Source of the DNA: DASRBO01 sp035653595
GTDB taxonomy: Bacteria; Actinomycetota; Acidimicrobiia; Acidimicrobiales; JAJPHE01
DNA: 64,000 bases
Assembly (NCBI GenBank): GCA_035653595.1
Contig: DASRBO010000104.1
Span: 49,904-113,903, forward strand
Direction of reading: 5' to 3'
Shown here: one piece after another, positions 7,728-15,035 of the stretch
Layout: every line of letters starts with the position of its first letter
How positions within the stretch are numbered: the stretch's first letter is position 1
Notes under the pieces: generated by a model
Told to the model about the DNA's origin: nothing
Databases searched by the model: none
What the model saw: only the letters and a program-made list of their open reading frames with translations
Position numbers and translations under genes: made by a program

Positions 7728-9218
7728 TCAGGCGCCTTCGGCAGCCGAAGCAGCCTGAACGGCGGCGGCGGTGGCGACGTCCGACGGGTAGGTGTGCGCG
7801 GCCCGCACCAGGTAATAGACGCCGGCCGTCAGCGGGAGGAGCATCACCACGAAGGTCCAGCGCAGGCCGCCGGATCCGCCCCCGAAGACGTGGTCGGACA
7901 CCGCCCCGAACAGCAGCGGGGCGAAGGCCTGCGCTCCCGTGCGCAGGAACGTTCGGATGCCCTCGGCCCGCCCCCACAGCCAGGCCGGCATGATGTCGAG
8001 CCTGGCGGCGTCGATCGGCGGGTTCTGCGCCGACAGGGCCCCCGCCGCCAGGGCGATGTAGGGCAGGGCGGTCAAGGCGCTGTGGGTGATCAGGGCCGGT
8101 ATCAGGAGGACCACGGCGGCGGACGAGGCGACCACGGCCACGAAGACCCGCCCGCTCAGCCGCCCCCGGCGGAGCAGGGCGTCGCCCAGCTGGCCGCCGC
8201 TCAGGACGCCGAGCACCGCACCGGCTCCGACGACAAGCATGAGCAGGTTGGCCAGCACCTGGTCGACTCGGTATTGCCCCGTCACGAACTCGACGCCGAA
8301 GGTCTGCACACCGGCGAGGAAGTAGTAGCCGCAGGCGCTCGAGACGATGAGATAGACATTGGTGCGCACGGCCAGCACGTAGCGGAGAGCCTCGATGAAG
8401 CCCATCTTGAGGTGGGCCCGGTGGGCCAGGTTCTCGTCCACAGCCGTCCTGCGGTCCAGGGCGAGTCGCTGGGCGTCGGTGACCTGCGAGCTGGGCGCAC
8501 CGCCTGTCTCCTCGCCGGGGGGCCCGGCGGCCACCGGTCGGATCGCACCTGACTCCCATGGCAGGGCGCCCTGGCCGCCACGGGCCGGCTCTGGCAGGCG
8601 GAAGACGGCCCAGGCCAGGGCGAAGGCCGGTATGGCCAGGATGACGAAGGCCGCCCGCCACGAGAGGGCGGATATGTCGCCCGTGACGGCGAAGCCGGCC
8701 CCGGCGCCGACCAGCTCCCCGGTGAGGATGTAGCTGTAGACGCGGCCCCTCTCGGTCCCCGGGAACCAGTCCCCGACCAGCGACGCCACTGCCGGTCCGG
8801 CGGCGGCCGTCACCGCCCCCAGCCACAAGCGGGCGGCCAGAAGGTGCCCGAAGCTGGTGGCGGTCGCGCTCCAGACCATGGCGATCCCCCAGAGGGTGAT
8901 GGCGGCTCCCAGGAACCATGTCCGACGGACCCGGTCGGCCAGCACGCCGAAGGGGAGGGAGAAAATGGCGCCGACGGCGGCGGTGGCGGCGACCAGCAGG
9001 CCTATGTCGGTGTTGTCGATGTGCAGGCTGCGCCGCAGCTGGATGGCGGAGGCACCGACGGTGGCGGTGTCGGCGCTCGAGAGAGCCAGGACGCAGGCCA
9101 GCACCACGATCACCCTGGTCCGGATGGGGCCGCCCAGGGCGGTCACCAGCCGCTCGCGGCCGGCGGTGGCGCCAGCCTGCACTACCCGGCGGGTCCTTCC
9201 GAGGGCGGGGCGGGCCAC
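7728..9218 (-). CDS. MFS transporter
   Basis: Major facilitator superfamily permease of 496 residues with about 12 hydrophobic segments and a central hydrophilic loop (~225-275). The loop between helices 2 and 3 carries a motif-A version, GVLADRVRRTWFLG. The first helix contains SSADTATVGASAIQLRR and the organisation resembles sugar-phosphate or ACS-type MFS carriers; the substrate is unknown. GTG at 9218 is the given start; GTG codons a little downstream are possible. No clear dormancy box was seen upstream. It runs convergent to the DUF1918 pair. Confidence 0.8.
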   Translation of the reverse strand: MARPALGRTRRVVQAGATAGRERLVTALGGPIRTRVIVVLACVLALSSADTATVGASAIQLRRSLHIDNTDIGLLVAATAAVGAIFSLPFGVLADRVRRTWFLGAAITLWGIAMVWSATATSFGHLLAARLWLGAVTAAAGPAVASLVGDWFPGTERGRVYSYILTGELVGAGAGFAVTGDISALSWRAAFVILAIPAFALAWAVFRLPEPARGGQGALPWESGAIRPVAAGPPGEETGGAPSSQVTDAQRLALDRRTAVDENLAHRAHLKMGFIEALRYVLAVRTNVYLIVSSACGYYFLAGVQTFGVEFVTGQYRVDQVLANLLMLVVGAGAVLGVLSGGQLGDALLRRGRLSGRVFVAVVASSAAVVLLIPALITHSALTALPYIALAAGALSAQNPPIDAARLDIMPAWLWGRAEGIRTFLRTGAQAFAPLLFGAVSDHVFGGGSGGLRWTFVVMLLPLTAGVYYLVRAAHTYPSDVATAAAVQAASAAEGA

Positions 9219-9309
9219 CAGCCGACGGTACCCACTGCGGAGGCCGGCGACCAGGGCGCCTGCGGTCGATTTCGGTCACATCCCGCCGCGGCGACCGTTC
9301 TATTCGTTG

Positions 9310-9776
9310 GGCCGTGGTCGGCATGGAGCCGGAGCCCGCGGATGGGACCCGCAACAAGGAAGGAGGTGAGCCGCCCCCCTACGATCAGCGGCTGAACGCC
9401 TACGTCGATCTGGGATCGACTCCACTCCTTCATTAGGCCCAGGTTGAGGTCCTGACGTACGCCGACGCCTTCGCCGTGTCTCCTGGGGACCCGGCACCCT
9501 CGACGAGCTCTTCGAGGCACTGACCCTGGTCCAGACGGGCAGGGTCCGCCTCTTCCCGGTGGTGCTCTTCGACTCCGAGCTACCGGCCTGGGCTGGTCGG
9601 CTGGTTGCGGGGAGCGGGGTCCTGGCAAAGAGGGAGATCTCGCCGGAGGACGTCACCGCCCGCTCCGGGCCGTCCACGGCGGCTTCTACACCTGCCGGCT
9701 GTGCGACAACCTGGCCGAGGCCGTCGCCCACATCCGCGCCGTTCACAGCCTCGGGCCGCCCGCCGCCGGGTACTAG
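9310..9776 (+). pseudogene. Decayed LOG-family (lysine-decarboxylase-like) gene
   Basis: Three frames together resemble a LOG-type nucleoside-monophosphate phosphoribohydrolase. One frame gives PYDQRLNAYVDLG (family: EQ-xNPYVDLG), then a stop near 9435. Next come YADAFAVSPG and, in a shifted frame, GPGTLDELFEALTLVQTGRV and FPVVLF (family: FPGGFGTLDELFEALTL), REISPEDV, and in a further frame LAEAVAHIRAVHSLG before TAG at 9774-9776. The N-terminal third is missing or unrecognisable. At least one stop and two frameshifts mean no functional protein. The start bound is approximate. Confidence 0.7.
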
Positions 9777-9852
9777 TACCTCCTGTCGGCGACGGACACC
9801 ACCTTCTGCTCCGACGGAGCGTTCGGTACCCTGACGATGAAGGAGCGCCCCC

Positions 9853-11256
9853 ATGGCAACCGTCGGACGGCAGTCAGAGACAGATATGCAGGGGAGCTTC
9901 CTCGAGGCGTTCCTGGAGCTAACTCCGGACGCCGCGGTGGTGGTCGATGCCGGGGGGACCATTCGCGCCGCCAACGACCTGGTCGGAAGCATGTTCGGCT
10001 GCTCATCGGAGTCCCTGGTGGGCCAGCCCGTGGAGGTGCTCCTGCCCACGCGCTTCCGGCGGGTCCACGAGGGCCACCGCCAGGGGTACGTGGCGTCGCC
10101 GACCGCCCGGCCGATGGGCGCCAACCTCGACCTCTACGGGCTTCGGGCCGACGGGTCTGAGTTTCCGGTCGACATCAGCCTGGCCCCCCTCGCCAACTAC
10201 GACGGGCCGCTGGTGGTGGCGGCCATCCGCGACATCACCGAGCGCAAGCGGGCCCAGGACGTGGAGGCCCGCCTGGCCGCCATCATCACCTCCAGCGACG
10301 ACGCGGTGGTCTCCTTCGACCACGCCAAGGACATCCAGTCGTGGAACCCGGGCGCCCATCGGCTGCTGGGCCACGACGAGCCCGACATCATCGGGCGCCC
10401 CCTGTCGGTGCTGCTCACCGACGAGGAGGAAGCGGCCCTCGACGCCCACCTGCGGGAGGTGGCCTCCGGCGGGCGGGTCGAGCCCTATGACGCCCAGGCC
10501 GTGCACCGCGACGGCCACATGCTGGACGTAGCAATCACCATCTCGCCGCTGCGCGACCGGAGAGGCGAGGTAATCGGGTTCTCGATGCTCATGCGCGACA
10601 TCAGCGCCCGGCTGCGGGCGGCCGCCGAGCTGGCGGAGGCCCGCCGGGTCCATGAGGAGCTGCTGCTGGTGTCCGACCGCGAGCGGATCGCCCGCGACCT
10701 GCACGACCTGGTCATCCAGCGCGTCTTCGCCGCTGGGATCGGGCTGCAGAGCGTCGCCCGTCTGGCCGAGCCACCCGAGGTCGCCATGCGGATCCTCGCC
10801 GTGGTCGACGAGCTCGACGACACCATCCGCGAGATCCGCAGCACCATCTTCTCGCTCGAGTCGGAGCGCCGCGTGGTCGCCGGACTGCGGTCGCGGGTGA
10901 TGGCGCTGGCCAGCCGGTCGGCGGGCGGTCTTGGCTTCGAGCCGGCGGTCCGGTTCACGGGCCCGGTCGACTCCTTGGTGCCCGACGAGGTCGCCGAGCA
11001 CGTGGTGGCCGTGGTCCGGGAGGCCCTTTCCAACGTGGCCAGGCACGCGCAGGCCTCGTCGGTAACCGTCGAGGTCATCGTCGGCCCCGATGAGCTGCGC
11101 CTACAGGTGACCGACGACGGCAAGGGCCTGGGCCAGCCCGACCGGGTGAGCGGACTGCGCAATCTGCGGGAGAGGGCGGAGTCGCTCGGCGGCAGCCTCG
11201 AACTGCCGCCGGTCGACGCGGGCACCGTCGTGGTCTGGCGGGTGCCCCTCGGCTGA
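9853..11256 (+). CDS. PAS-PAS sensor histidine kinase, DevS/DosT-type catalytic region
   Basis: 467 residues, no membrane segment. Two PAS domains (~15-130 and ~138-255; ELTPDAAVVVDAGGTIRAAN, SSDDAVVSFDHAKDIQSWN), each ending in a PAC-like RDITERKRA / RDISARLRA. A HisKA_3 dimerisation region has the phospho-accepting H284 in RERIARDLHDLVIQRVFAAG, nearly identical to the DevS motif. The HATPase_c domain (~375-467) shows VVREALSNVARHAQ (N box) and VTDDGKGLG (G1 box). DevS and DosT use heme GAF domains; here PAS domains take that place, so the signal may differ. It is the likely partner of the DevR-like regulator at 3665. AAGGAG at ~9839 precedes the ATG. Confidence 0.88.
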   Translation: MATVGRQSETDMQGSFLEAFLELTPDAAVVVDAGGTIRAANDLVGSMFGCSSESLVGQPVEVLLPTRFRRVHEGHRQGYVASPTARPMGANLDLYGLRADGSEFPVDISLAPLANYDGPLVVAAIRDITERKRAQDVEARLAAIITSSDDAVVSFDHAKDIQSWNPGAHRLLGHDEPDIIGRPLSVLLTDEEEAALDAHLREVASGGRVEPYDAQAVHRDGHMLDVAITISPLRDRRGEVIGFSMLMRDISARLRAAAELAEARRVHEELLLVSDRERIARDLHDLVIQRVFAAGIGLQSVARLAEPPEVAMRILAVVDELDDTIREIRSTIFSLESERRVVAGLRSRVMALASRSAGGLGFEPAVRFTGPVDSLVPDEVAEHVVAVVREALSNVARHAQASSVTVEVIVGPDELRLQVTDDGKGLGQPDRVSGLRNLRERAESLGGSLELPPVDAGTVVVWRVPLG

Positions 11257-11279
11257 GCCGTCTCCTCCGGAGCGAAGCC

Positions 11280-11552
11280 TCAGGCGGCGTGGACGTCCAC
11301 CGTCGGGACCACCTGGTTGAGCTGCCAGCCGTAAACCTGGACCTGCCGCCACGCGTCCACTGTCTGGGCGTCGTCCACGGCGAAGCGCACCTGGTCGAGT
11401 ACCAAGGTAAGGCCCTCGAGCAATCGGTCCAGCTCGTTCCTGGTCTCGCGAGAAGTGGGGGCTGGTGCTACGGCTTCCACGGCCTGTCCCACCTGAGGGC
11501 CGCCGGGCCGGGAGTTGCTAGGACGCACGCGACGGCTGGTGAGCGCCCACAT
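11280..11552 (-). CDS. Hypothetical protein, start uncertain
   Basis: The C-terminal two thirds look like a genuine small helical protein (ELDRLLEGLTLVLDQVRFAV, then QVQVYGWQLNQVVPTVD). The N-terminal third, from the ATG at 11552, overlaps the decayed acetate kinase gene on the other strand and is less convincing; a GTG at about 11490 would remove most of the overlap. No family recognised. It converges on the histidine kinase (24 bases between stops). Confidence 0.4.
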   Translation of the reverse strand: MWALTSRRVRPSNSRPGGPQVGQAVEAVAPAPTSRETRNELDRLLEGLTLVLDQVRFAVDDAQTVDAWRQVQVYGWQLNQVVPTVDVHAA

Positions 11553-11940
11553 CGGGTCGGGGTGCCTCGCTGGCGGCCACCAGGGACGGCCGATCGGCCG
11601 ACACCACCATGGGGTTCTCGCCCCTGGCCGGCCTGGTCATAGCCGCCAGGTCCGCTGTTGCGGAACCCGGCTTGCCGACCGGCTACCGGGGTGCACTGGC
11701 TCAGCCTGGCCGAGCACCTGGCCGCCATGGCCGCCTCCCTCGGGGACCTCGACGCGGTGGTGTTCACCGGTGGCGCGGGCGAGGCGTCGTGGCGGCTGCG
11801 GGAGGACGGTGCTCCGACCTGGAGTTCCTCGGCTTGGCCGCGGATCGGCACGCCAACGTCGACCGCACCGGCGACCGGGTCATATTGCCGCCCGGGGCGC
11901 CAGTGAGGGTGGTCGTGGTGGCCGCCACGAGGAATTCGAG
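11455..11940 (+). pseudogene. ackA: Decayed acetate kinase gene (3' half)
   Basis: Fragments in all three frames match acetate kinase in the right order. They are YGFHGLSHLRAA (family YGFHGTSHRYV), LVSAHIGSG (HLGNG), then after a frameshift DGRSADTTMGFSPLAGLVIA (DTSMGFTPLEGL), LAEHLAAMAASLGDLDAVVF followed by TGGAGE, DLEFLGLAADRHANVD and APVRVVVVAATRN at the C-terminus. The N-terminal half and about 60 residues between the third and fourth fragments are gone. Frameshifts and deletions rule out an active enzyme. It lies 340 bases before a decayed phosphoketolase gene. Confidence 0.8.
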
Positions 11941-12050
11941 AGCGCCCCCCAGGCCCGCACGGCCCCCGGTCGGGACTGGGCAGGCGGCCCTCGGTTGGGG
12001 CTGAGCGCGCGGGCCCCTGGTGCGGGCTGAGCGATCCGTGCCCACCCGAC

Positions 12051-12065
12051 TGGGCCGAAAGACCC
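12051..12065 (+). promoter_or_regulatory. DosR-type box upstream of the 12121 gene
   Basis: TGGGCCGAAAGACCC; the other strand reads GGGTCTTTCGGCCCA, 13 of 15 to the consensus. CAGGCT at 12089-12094 follows at the standard distance, giving a start near 12101 and a leader of about 20 bases that contains the GGAGG of the next gene. Confidence 0.7.
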
Positions 12066-12120
12066 TGGGCGGCCGGCATGGGCCGGCTCAGGCTGGGAGA
12101 GGCTCATCGGGAGGTGGAAG

Positions 12121-12261
12121 ATGCGAGGAGCGGAGCGATGCGATGAGATCATTCGGCTTATCGACGAGGCGCTCGGCGACGGACTCTCGATCCAGGCGAT
12201 CTCGGCGGCGGGGGCCCAGGTCGGCGAGCGCACCCCCCACAACCCGCGGCGCCGTCGCTGA
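12121..12261 (+). CDS. Small protein of unknown function under a dormancy box
   Basis: 46 residues: an acidic helical N-terminus (CDEIIRLIDEALGDGLSIQA) and a basic end (NPRRRR). GGGAGGTGG ends about four bases before the ATG, and the box at 12051 with its CAGGCT element lies upstream, so expression is plausible. Too short to place in a family. It precedes the decayed phosphoketolase gene by 18 bases and may once have been first in that operon. Confidence 0.5.
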   Translation: MRGAERCDEIIRLIDEALGDGLSIQAISAAGAQVGERTPHNPRRRR

Positions 12262-12279
12262 TCGGACCGGGCGCAGGCG

Positions 12280-12957
12280 GTGAGCGACGCGTCGCCGCCG
12301 GGCGGCATGCGAGGTGACGAGGAAGTGGAGTCCCCGGCGGAGCTGCAGGCGATCGACGCCTGGTCGCGGACGGCCAACTACCTGTCGGCCGCCCAGATCT
12401 ACCTCACGGCGGACCCGCTGCTCCTGGCGCCGCGATGCCGTTCTCCACTGACCGGGGGCGTCGGCATCTGGGACTGGGCGGGCGCCGAAGATGCCTTGTA
12501 CCCCGATGTGGTGATGGCGTGCGCCGGTGACGCACCGACCCTGGAGACCATGGCCGCGATCGACTTTCTCCGTCACCACCTGCCCGAGCTACGGGTGCGA
12601 GGGATCAACGTCTTAGACCTGATGCGCCTCCCGACCGACACCGAGCACCCGCACGTCTCTTCTTTTCCGACCGCGACGCCCCTTTTCACCACTTACAAGC
12701 CCGTCACCTTCGCCTGCCACGGCCTGGCTCATCGGCCGGCTGGCCTATCGGCGCACCAACAACGACATGGACGTGTGGGGGTACAAGGAGGAAGGGACCA
12801 CGACCAGGGCTTTGGACATGGTGATGATGGACGACATGGACCGGTCCACCTGGTGATGGACGTGATAGACCGGGTGCCTGGTCTGCGCCAGCGGGCGGCT
12901 TCGCTCCAACACGAGATGATCGCCATGCGCGTGACTGCCGGGGTCTGGACCCGGTAG
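12280..12957 (+). pseudogene. xfp: Decayed phosphoketolase gene with large internal deletion
   Basis: The reading frame begins like the N-terminus of xylulose-5-phosphate/fructose-6-phosphate phosphoketolase (LQAIDAWSRTANYLSAAQIYL; family DAYWRAANYLSVGQIYL). Within about 50 codons it jumps to the C-terminal domain: YPDVVMACAGDAPTLETMAA, LPELRVRGINVLDLMRL, TEHPH, LFTTYKPVTFACHG. It then shifts frame: the next frame carries WLIGRLAYRRTNNDMDVWGY and KEEGTTTRALDMVMMDDMDR. The DVIDRVPGLRQRAA segment comes back in the first frame. About 550 of the usual ~800 residues, including the thiamine-diphosphate site, are missing. The ORF survives as 225 codons but cannot encode an active enzyme. Confidence 0.85.
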
Positions 12958-13015
12958 CACGGGGGGACATGCCCGAGGGCGCCGGCTGGGTGTGGTCCGA
13001 CTGACCCGTGCCGAA

Positions 13016-13030
13016 GTGACTTCCGACCCC
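13016..13030 (+). promoter_or_regulatory. DosR-type box upstream of the STAS gene
   Basis: GTGACTTCCGACCCC, 12 of 15 to the consensus. CAGGAT at 13054-13059 sits at the standard distance and predicts transcription from about 13066, with a leader of about 30 bases carrying GGGAAGGGAG before the ATG at 13098. Confidence 0.65.
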
Positions 13031-13097
13031 TACTGCCCTGAGGCCGGGTCAGACAGGATGCAGGTGGAGTTCCGGCCGGTACCGGGAAGGGAGTCAG

Positions 13098-13466
13098 ATG
13101 AGGCGGACCATCGACCTGCGGTCGGCCGGCGAGAGCGGGCCCGCTGCCATGGCCTGGGTCGATAGTGCCGACGGCACGGCGGTGTTCCGCCTCCATGGGT
13201 TTATGGACGCCATCCACGCGGCGACCTTCAGGCGGGCGCTCGCCCCGAGCGAGTTCCTCGCCGACGTGCTCCTGGACTTGAGCGGCATCGTCTATCTCGA
13301 CATGGTCGGCCTCGGGGTCCTAGCCGGAGCCATCCGTCGGGTCCAGGAGGCCGGGGGCCATGTCACCCTCGTCGGAGCCAAGGGGGGCCTGGTCGGACAG
13401 CTGCGCCGGGCCGGTATCTACCGGCTGCTGCTGGACGACCGGGCGGGCAGGGCGACCGGCGGATGA
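13098..13466 (+). CDS. STAS-domain protein (anti-anti-sigma-like) lacking the phosphorylation serine
   Basis: 122 residues forming one STAS domain. FRLHGFMDAIHAATFRRAL is the first part, LLDLSGIVYLDMVGLGVLAG the core, and GGHVTLVGAKGGLVGQLRRA the C-terminal part. In SpoIIAA-type anti-sigma antagonists the core reads D-S-S/T-G-L-G and its Ser is phosphorylated by the anti-sigma kinase. Here it is D-M-V-G-L-G, so this switch is absent. It may act as a constitutive antagonist or in an unrelated scaffold role. A dormancy box lies 67 bases upstream, so it is probably induced with the regulon. Confidence 0.82.
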   Translation: MRRTIDLRSAGESGPAAMAWVDSADGTAVFRLHGFMDAIHAATFRRALAPSEFLADVLLDLSGIVYLDMVGLGVLAGAIRRVQEAGGHVTLVGAKGGLVGQLRRAGIYRLLLDDRAGRATGG

Positions 13467-13505
13467 GCGGGCCTCCGGCCCGGCGCTGGCGCTGTTGATG
13501 GCCTT

Positions 13506-13553
13506 GGTCCCTAGCTGGCCGAGCGCCCCGGGCCCAAGCTGGCGCTAGGGACC
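13506..13553. repeat. Perfect 10-bp inverted repeat, 28-base loop
   Basis: GGTCCCTAGC at 13506-13515 and its exact reverse complement GCTAGGGACC at 13544-13553, lying 40 bases after the STAS stop. The loop is GC-rich and contains GCCCCGGGCCC. No T-tract follows, so a rho-independent terminator is uncertain; a binding site or recombination scar is also possible. The rest of 13467-13679 contains only a short GTG ORF (13570-13728) that overlaps the convergent gene and is not convincing. Confidence 0.5.
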
Positions 13554-13679
13554 GACCAGGGGCACCGCCGTGAGCGAGCGCCGATACATCGGTGCCTTCG
13601 GCCTGGACGACGTGCCGACGGTCGGGTGCGACCGTTCGCCCATGGGTGCGGCCAGCTCGACGATCATCGATGGGCCCTC

Positions 13680-14084
13680 CTATGTGAGCCGGAGGAGCAG
13701 GACGTTGGACAGGACGGCGGTGGCATAGAGGCCGGCCGCGAACCAGGCCAGGGCGAGGATCCCGAGCCTCGCCCTCAGCCCGAGGACCATGATCCCGAAC
13801 AGAGCCAGCAGTCCCATCTTCACCCACAGGAGCCGGCCGTCCCCCAGCAGCGCGCCGGCCAGTGGGTTGGCTTCGGAGCCGCTGCGGGCCAGGAGCATCC
13901 TGGTGGTTACGTAGTCGGCCGCGTTCAGCGCGGTCAGCAGCACAACCGCCAGAATGGTGAGGAACCGGACAAGCTGCCGCTCGACACCTTGCTCGGCGAC
14001 AGAGTGCTCGGCGACAGAGTGCTCGGCGACAGTGGGTTCGGTCGCCGGGTGTTCGGCGACAGGGCGTTCCGCACCAGGATGCAT
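13680..14084 (-). CDS. DUF5658-like small membrane protein
   Basis: 134 residues. The N-terminal third is hydrophilic and repetitive (VAEHSVAEHSVAEQ). The rest has three hydrophobic segments (FLTILAVVLLTALNAADYVT, LWVKMGLLALFGIMVLGL, LGILALAWFAAGLYATAVLS). The pattern LNAADYVTTRML followed by EANPLAG matches DUF5658-type proteins, whose role is unknown. A longer start at 14168 is possible, but the dormancy box at 14120-14134 lies exactly 35 bases from the ATG at 14084, as at the other leaderless starts, so this start is preferred. Confidence 0.75.
   Translation of the reverse strand: MHPGAERPVAEHPATEPTVAEHSVAEHSVAEQGVERQLVRFLTILAVVLLTALNAADYVTTRMLLARSGSEANPLAGALLGDGRLLWVKMGLLALFGIMVLGLRARLGILALAWFAAGLYATAVLSNVLLLRLT
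13991..14035. repeat. 15-bp tandem repeat inside the DUF5658-like gene
   Basis: Three head-to-tail copies of GCTCGGCGACAGAGT (the third differs in its last bases), in frame, encoding repeats of the type SVAEH near the protein's N-terminus. Degenerate copies continue to about 14065. In-frame units allow length variation without frameshift. Confidence 0.8.
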
Positions 14085-14119
14085 ATCGGTCAGTTTGGCG
14101 CCTGGCGATCGGCAGGGGC

Positions 14120-14134
14120 AGGGTCGAAGGTCCC
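14120..14134 (-). promoter_or_regulatory. DosR-type box upstream of the DUF5658-like gene
   Basis: GGGACCTTCGACCCT on the minus strand, 14 of 15 to the consensus. Spacing to the ATG at 14084 is 35 bases, with CAAACT (complement of 14092-14097) as the -10 candidate. I found this copy by looking where the spacing rule predicted one. Confidence 0.75.
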
Positions 14135-14214
14135 GGCGGCAACCTGGGAGGGCGGCGGCCTGCCTCACCCTCTCGGCCGTTTCGCGGTCATGGTGAAGCT
14201 CGGCCCGGGCCGGC

Positions 14215-14229
14215 GGGCCTTTCTACCCT
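14215..14229 (+). promoter_or_regulatory. DosR-type box upstream of the CBS-BON gene
   Basis: GGGCCTTTCTACCCT, 12 of 15 to the consensus. It ends 35 bases before the ATG at 14265, and CAGTGT at 14252-14257 fills the -10 position. No ribosome site precedes the ATG, as expected for a leaderless message. Confidence 0.65.
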
Positions 14230-14264
14230 GTCCGAGCCCCGCAGGCGGCGGCAGTGTTCGACCC

Positions 14265-14897
14265 ATGACAACGGTGGCAGATGTCATGACGAGGTCGATC
14301 ATCGCCGTGAGGCCCGACACCGGCTTTCGCGAGATGGCCCGGATGATGGTCCGGCACCAGGTGGGGGCGCTGCTGGTGGTAAAGCCGGCGTCGGGGCGCC
14401 TGGTCGGCATCGTCACCGAGGCTGACCTGATGACCAAGCCGGCCCTCGGCCCCCGCGCCAACGGCGACCTGGCCCTCATCTGGGAGGAGTCCGCCGAGGG
14501 GGCGGAGTGGGTCCGCCGGGCGCTCGGCCTGAACGCTGTCGACGTCATGACCACCGAGGTGATCCACGTGTCACCGGAGGCCTCGATGGAGGAGGCGGCG
14601 GCGTTGATGATGGCCCGCCGGCTCAAGCACCTGCCTGTGGTGGACGGATCGAAGGTGGTCGGCGTGCTCGCCCGCCGCGACCTCCTGCGCACCTTCGATC
14701 GCAGCGAACGGCAGCTGACCGGCGAGGTGCTGGCCACCATCCGCTCGCTGGTCGGCTCCGGCCCGGGGCCGGCCCTTGCCCGCCTGGAAGCGGGGGTGGT
14801 CACCCTGTCGGCCGACGGCTGCCCCGCCCGGCAGATCGCCGCCGTCGAGCACTCCGTTGCGGCCATACCGGGGGTGGTGGCGGTCCGAGTCCAGTAG
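14265..14897 (+). CDS. CBS-pair protein with C-terminal BON-like domain
   Basis: 210 residues. Two CBS motifs (~1-62, VADVMTRSIIAVRPDTGFRE ... LVGIVTEADLM; ~85-145, AVDVMTTEVIHVSPEASMEE ... VVGVLARRDLL) form a Bateman module that usually binds adenine nucleotides. The C-terminal ~60 residues (GEVLATIRSLVG ... GVVTLSADG ... VAAIPGVVAVRVQ) resemble a BON domain. CBS proteins such as Hrp1 are part of the mycobacterial DosR regulon. The ATG is fixed by the dormancy box 35 bases upstream. The target is unknown. Confidence 0.85.
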   Translation: MTTVADVMTRSIIAVRPDTGFREMARMMVRHQVGALLVVKPASGRLVGIVTEADLMTKPALGPRANGDLALIWEESAEGAEWVRRALGLNAVDVMTTEVIHVSPEASMEEAAALMMARRLKHLPVVDGSKVVGVLARRDLLRTFDRSERQLTGEVLATIRSLVGSGPGPALARLEAGVVTLSADGCPARQIAAVEHSVAAIPGVVAVRVQ

Positions 14898-14909
14898 CGG
14901 ACCCCGAGG

Positions 14910-14990
14910 TCAGTCGGCCAGGTGGGAGCGGAACCAGTCACCGGCCAGCTCCGGCAGCGGCCACCAGCGTGCCGGGTGCTCGAACGGGGG
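14910..14990 (-). pseudogene. 3' remnant of a dienelactone-hydrolase-like gene
   Basis: On the minus strand, a frame ending at TGA (14910-14912) encodes PFEHPARWWPLPELAGDWFRSHLAD. This resembles the last residues of dienelactone-hydrolase-type alpha/beta hydrolases (ATHLFEEP ... LARDWFxRHL). Mycobacterial Rv0571c fuses a phosphoribosyltransferase to such a hydrolase. Here the transferase gene lies immediately upstream (15036-15707), so the hydrolase part appears deleted except for its tail. Confidence 0.6.
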
Positions 14991-15035
14991 GATAGGTCGA
15001 TGGAGATCGCCCGCTGGGCGAGCTCCCCGCGAGCC

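Noticed and set aside
7498..7758. GTG ORF of 86 codons after the small gene at 7340
   Set aside because: It overlaps the 3' end of the MFS gene, lacks a ribosome site of its own beyond the overlap, and its second half is low-complexity. One hydrophobic stretch is present, so it is not impossible.
9182..9628. Minus-strand ORF of 148 codons over the LOG remnant
   Set aside because: It is antisense to recognisable LOG motifs and has shadow-frame composition.
13570..13728. GTG ORF of 52 codons between the STAS and DUF5658-like genes
   Set aside because: It runs into the convergent gene, has no box, weak start context and no family resemblance. It may be a remnant.
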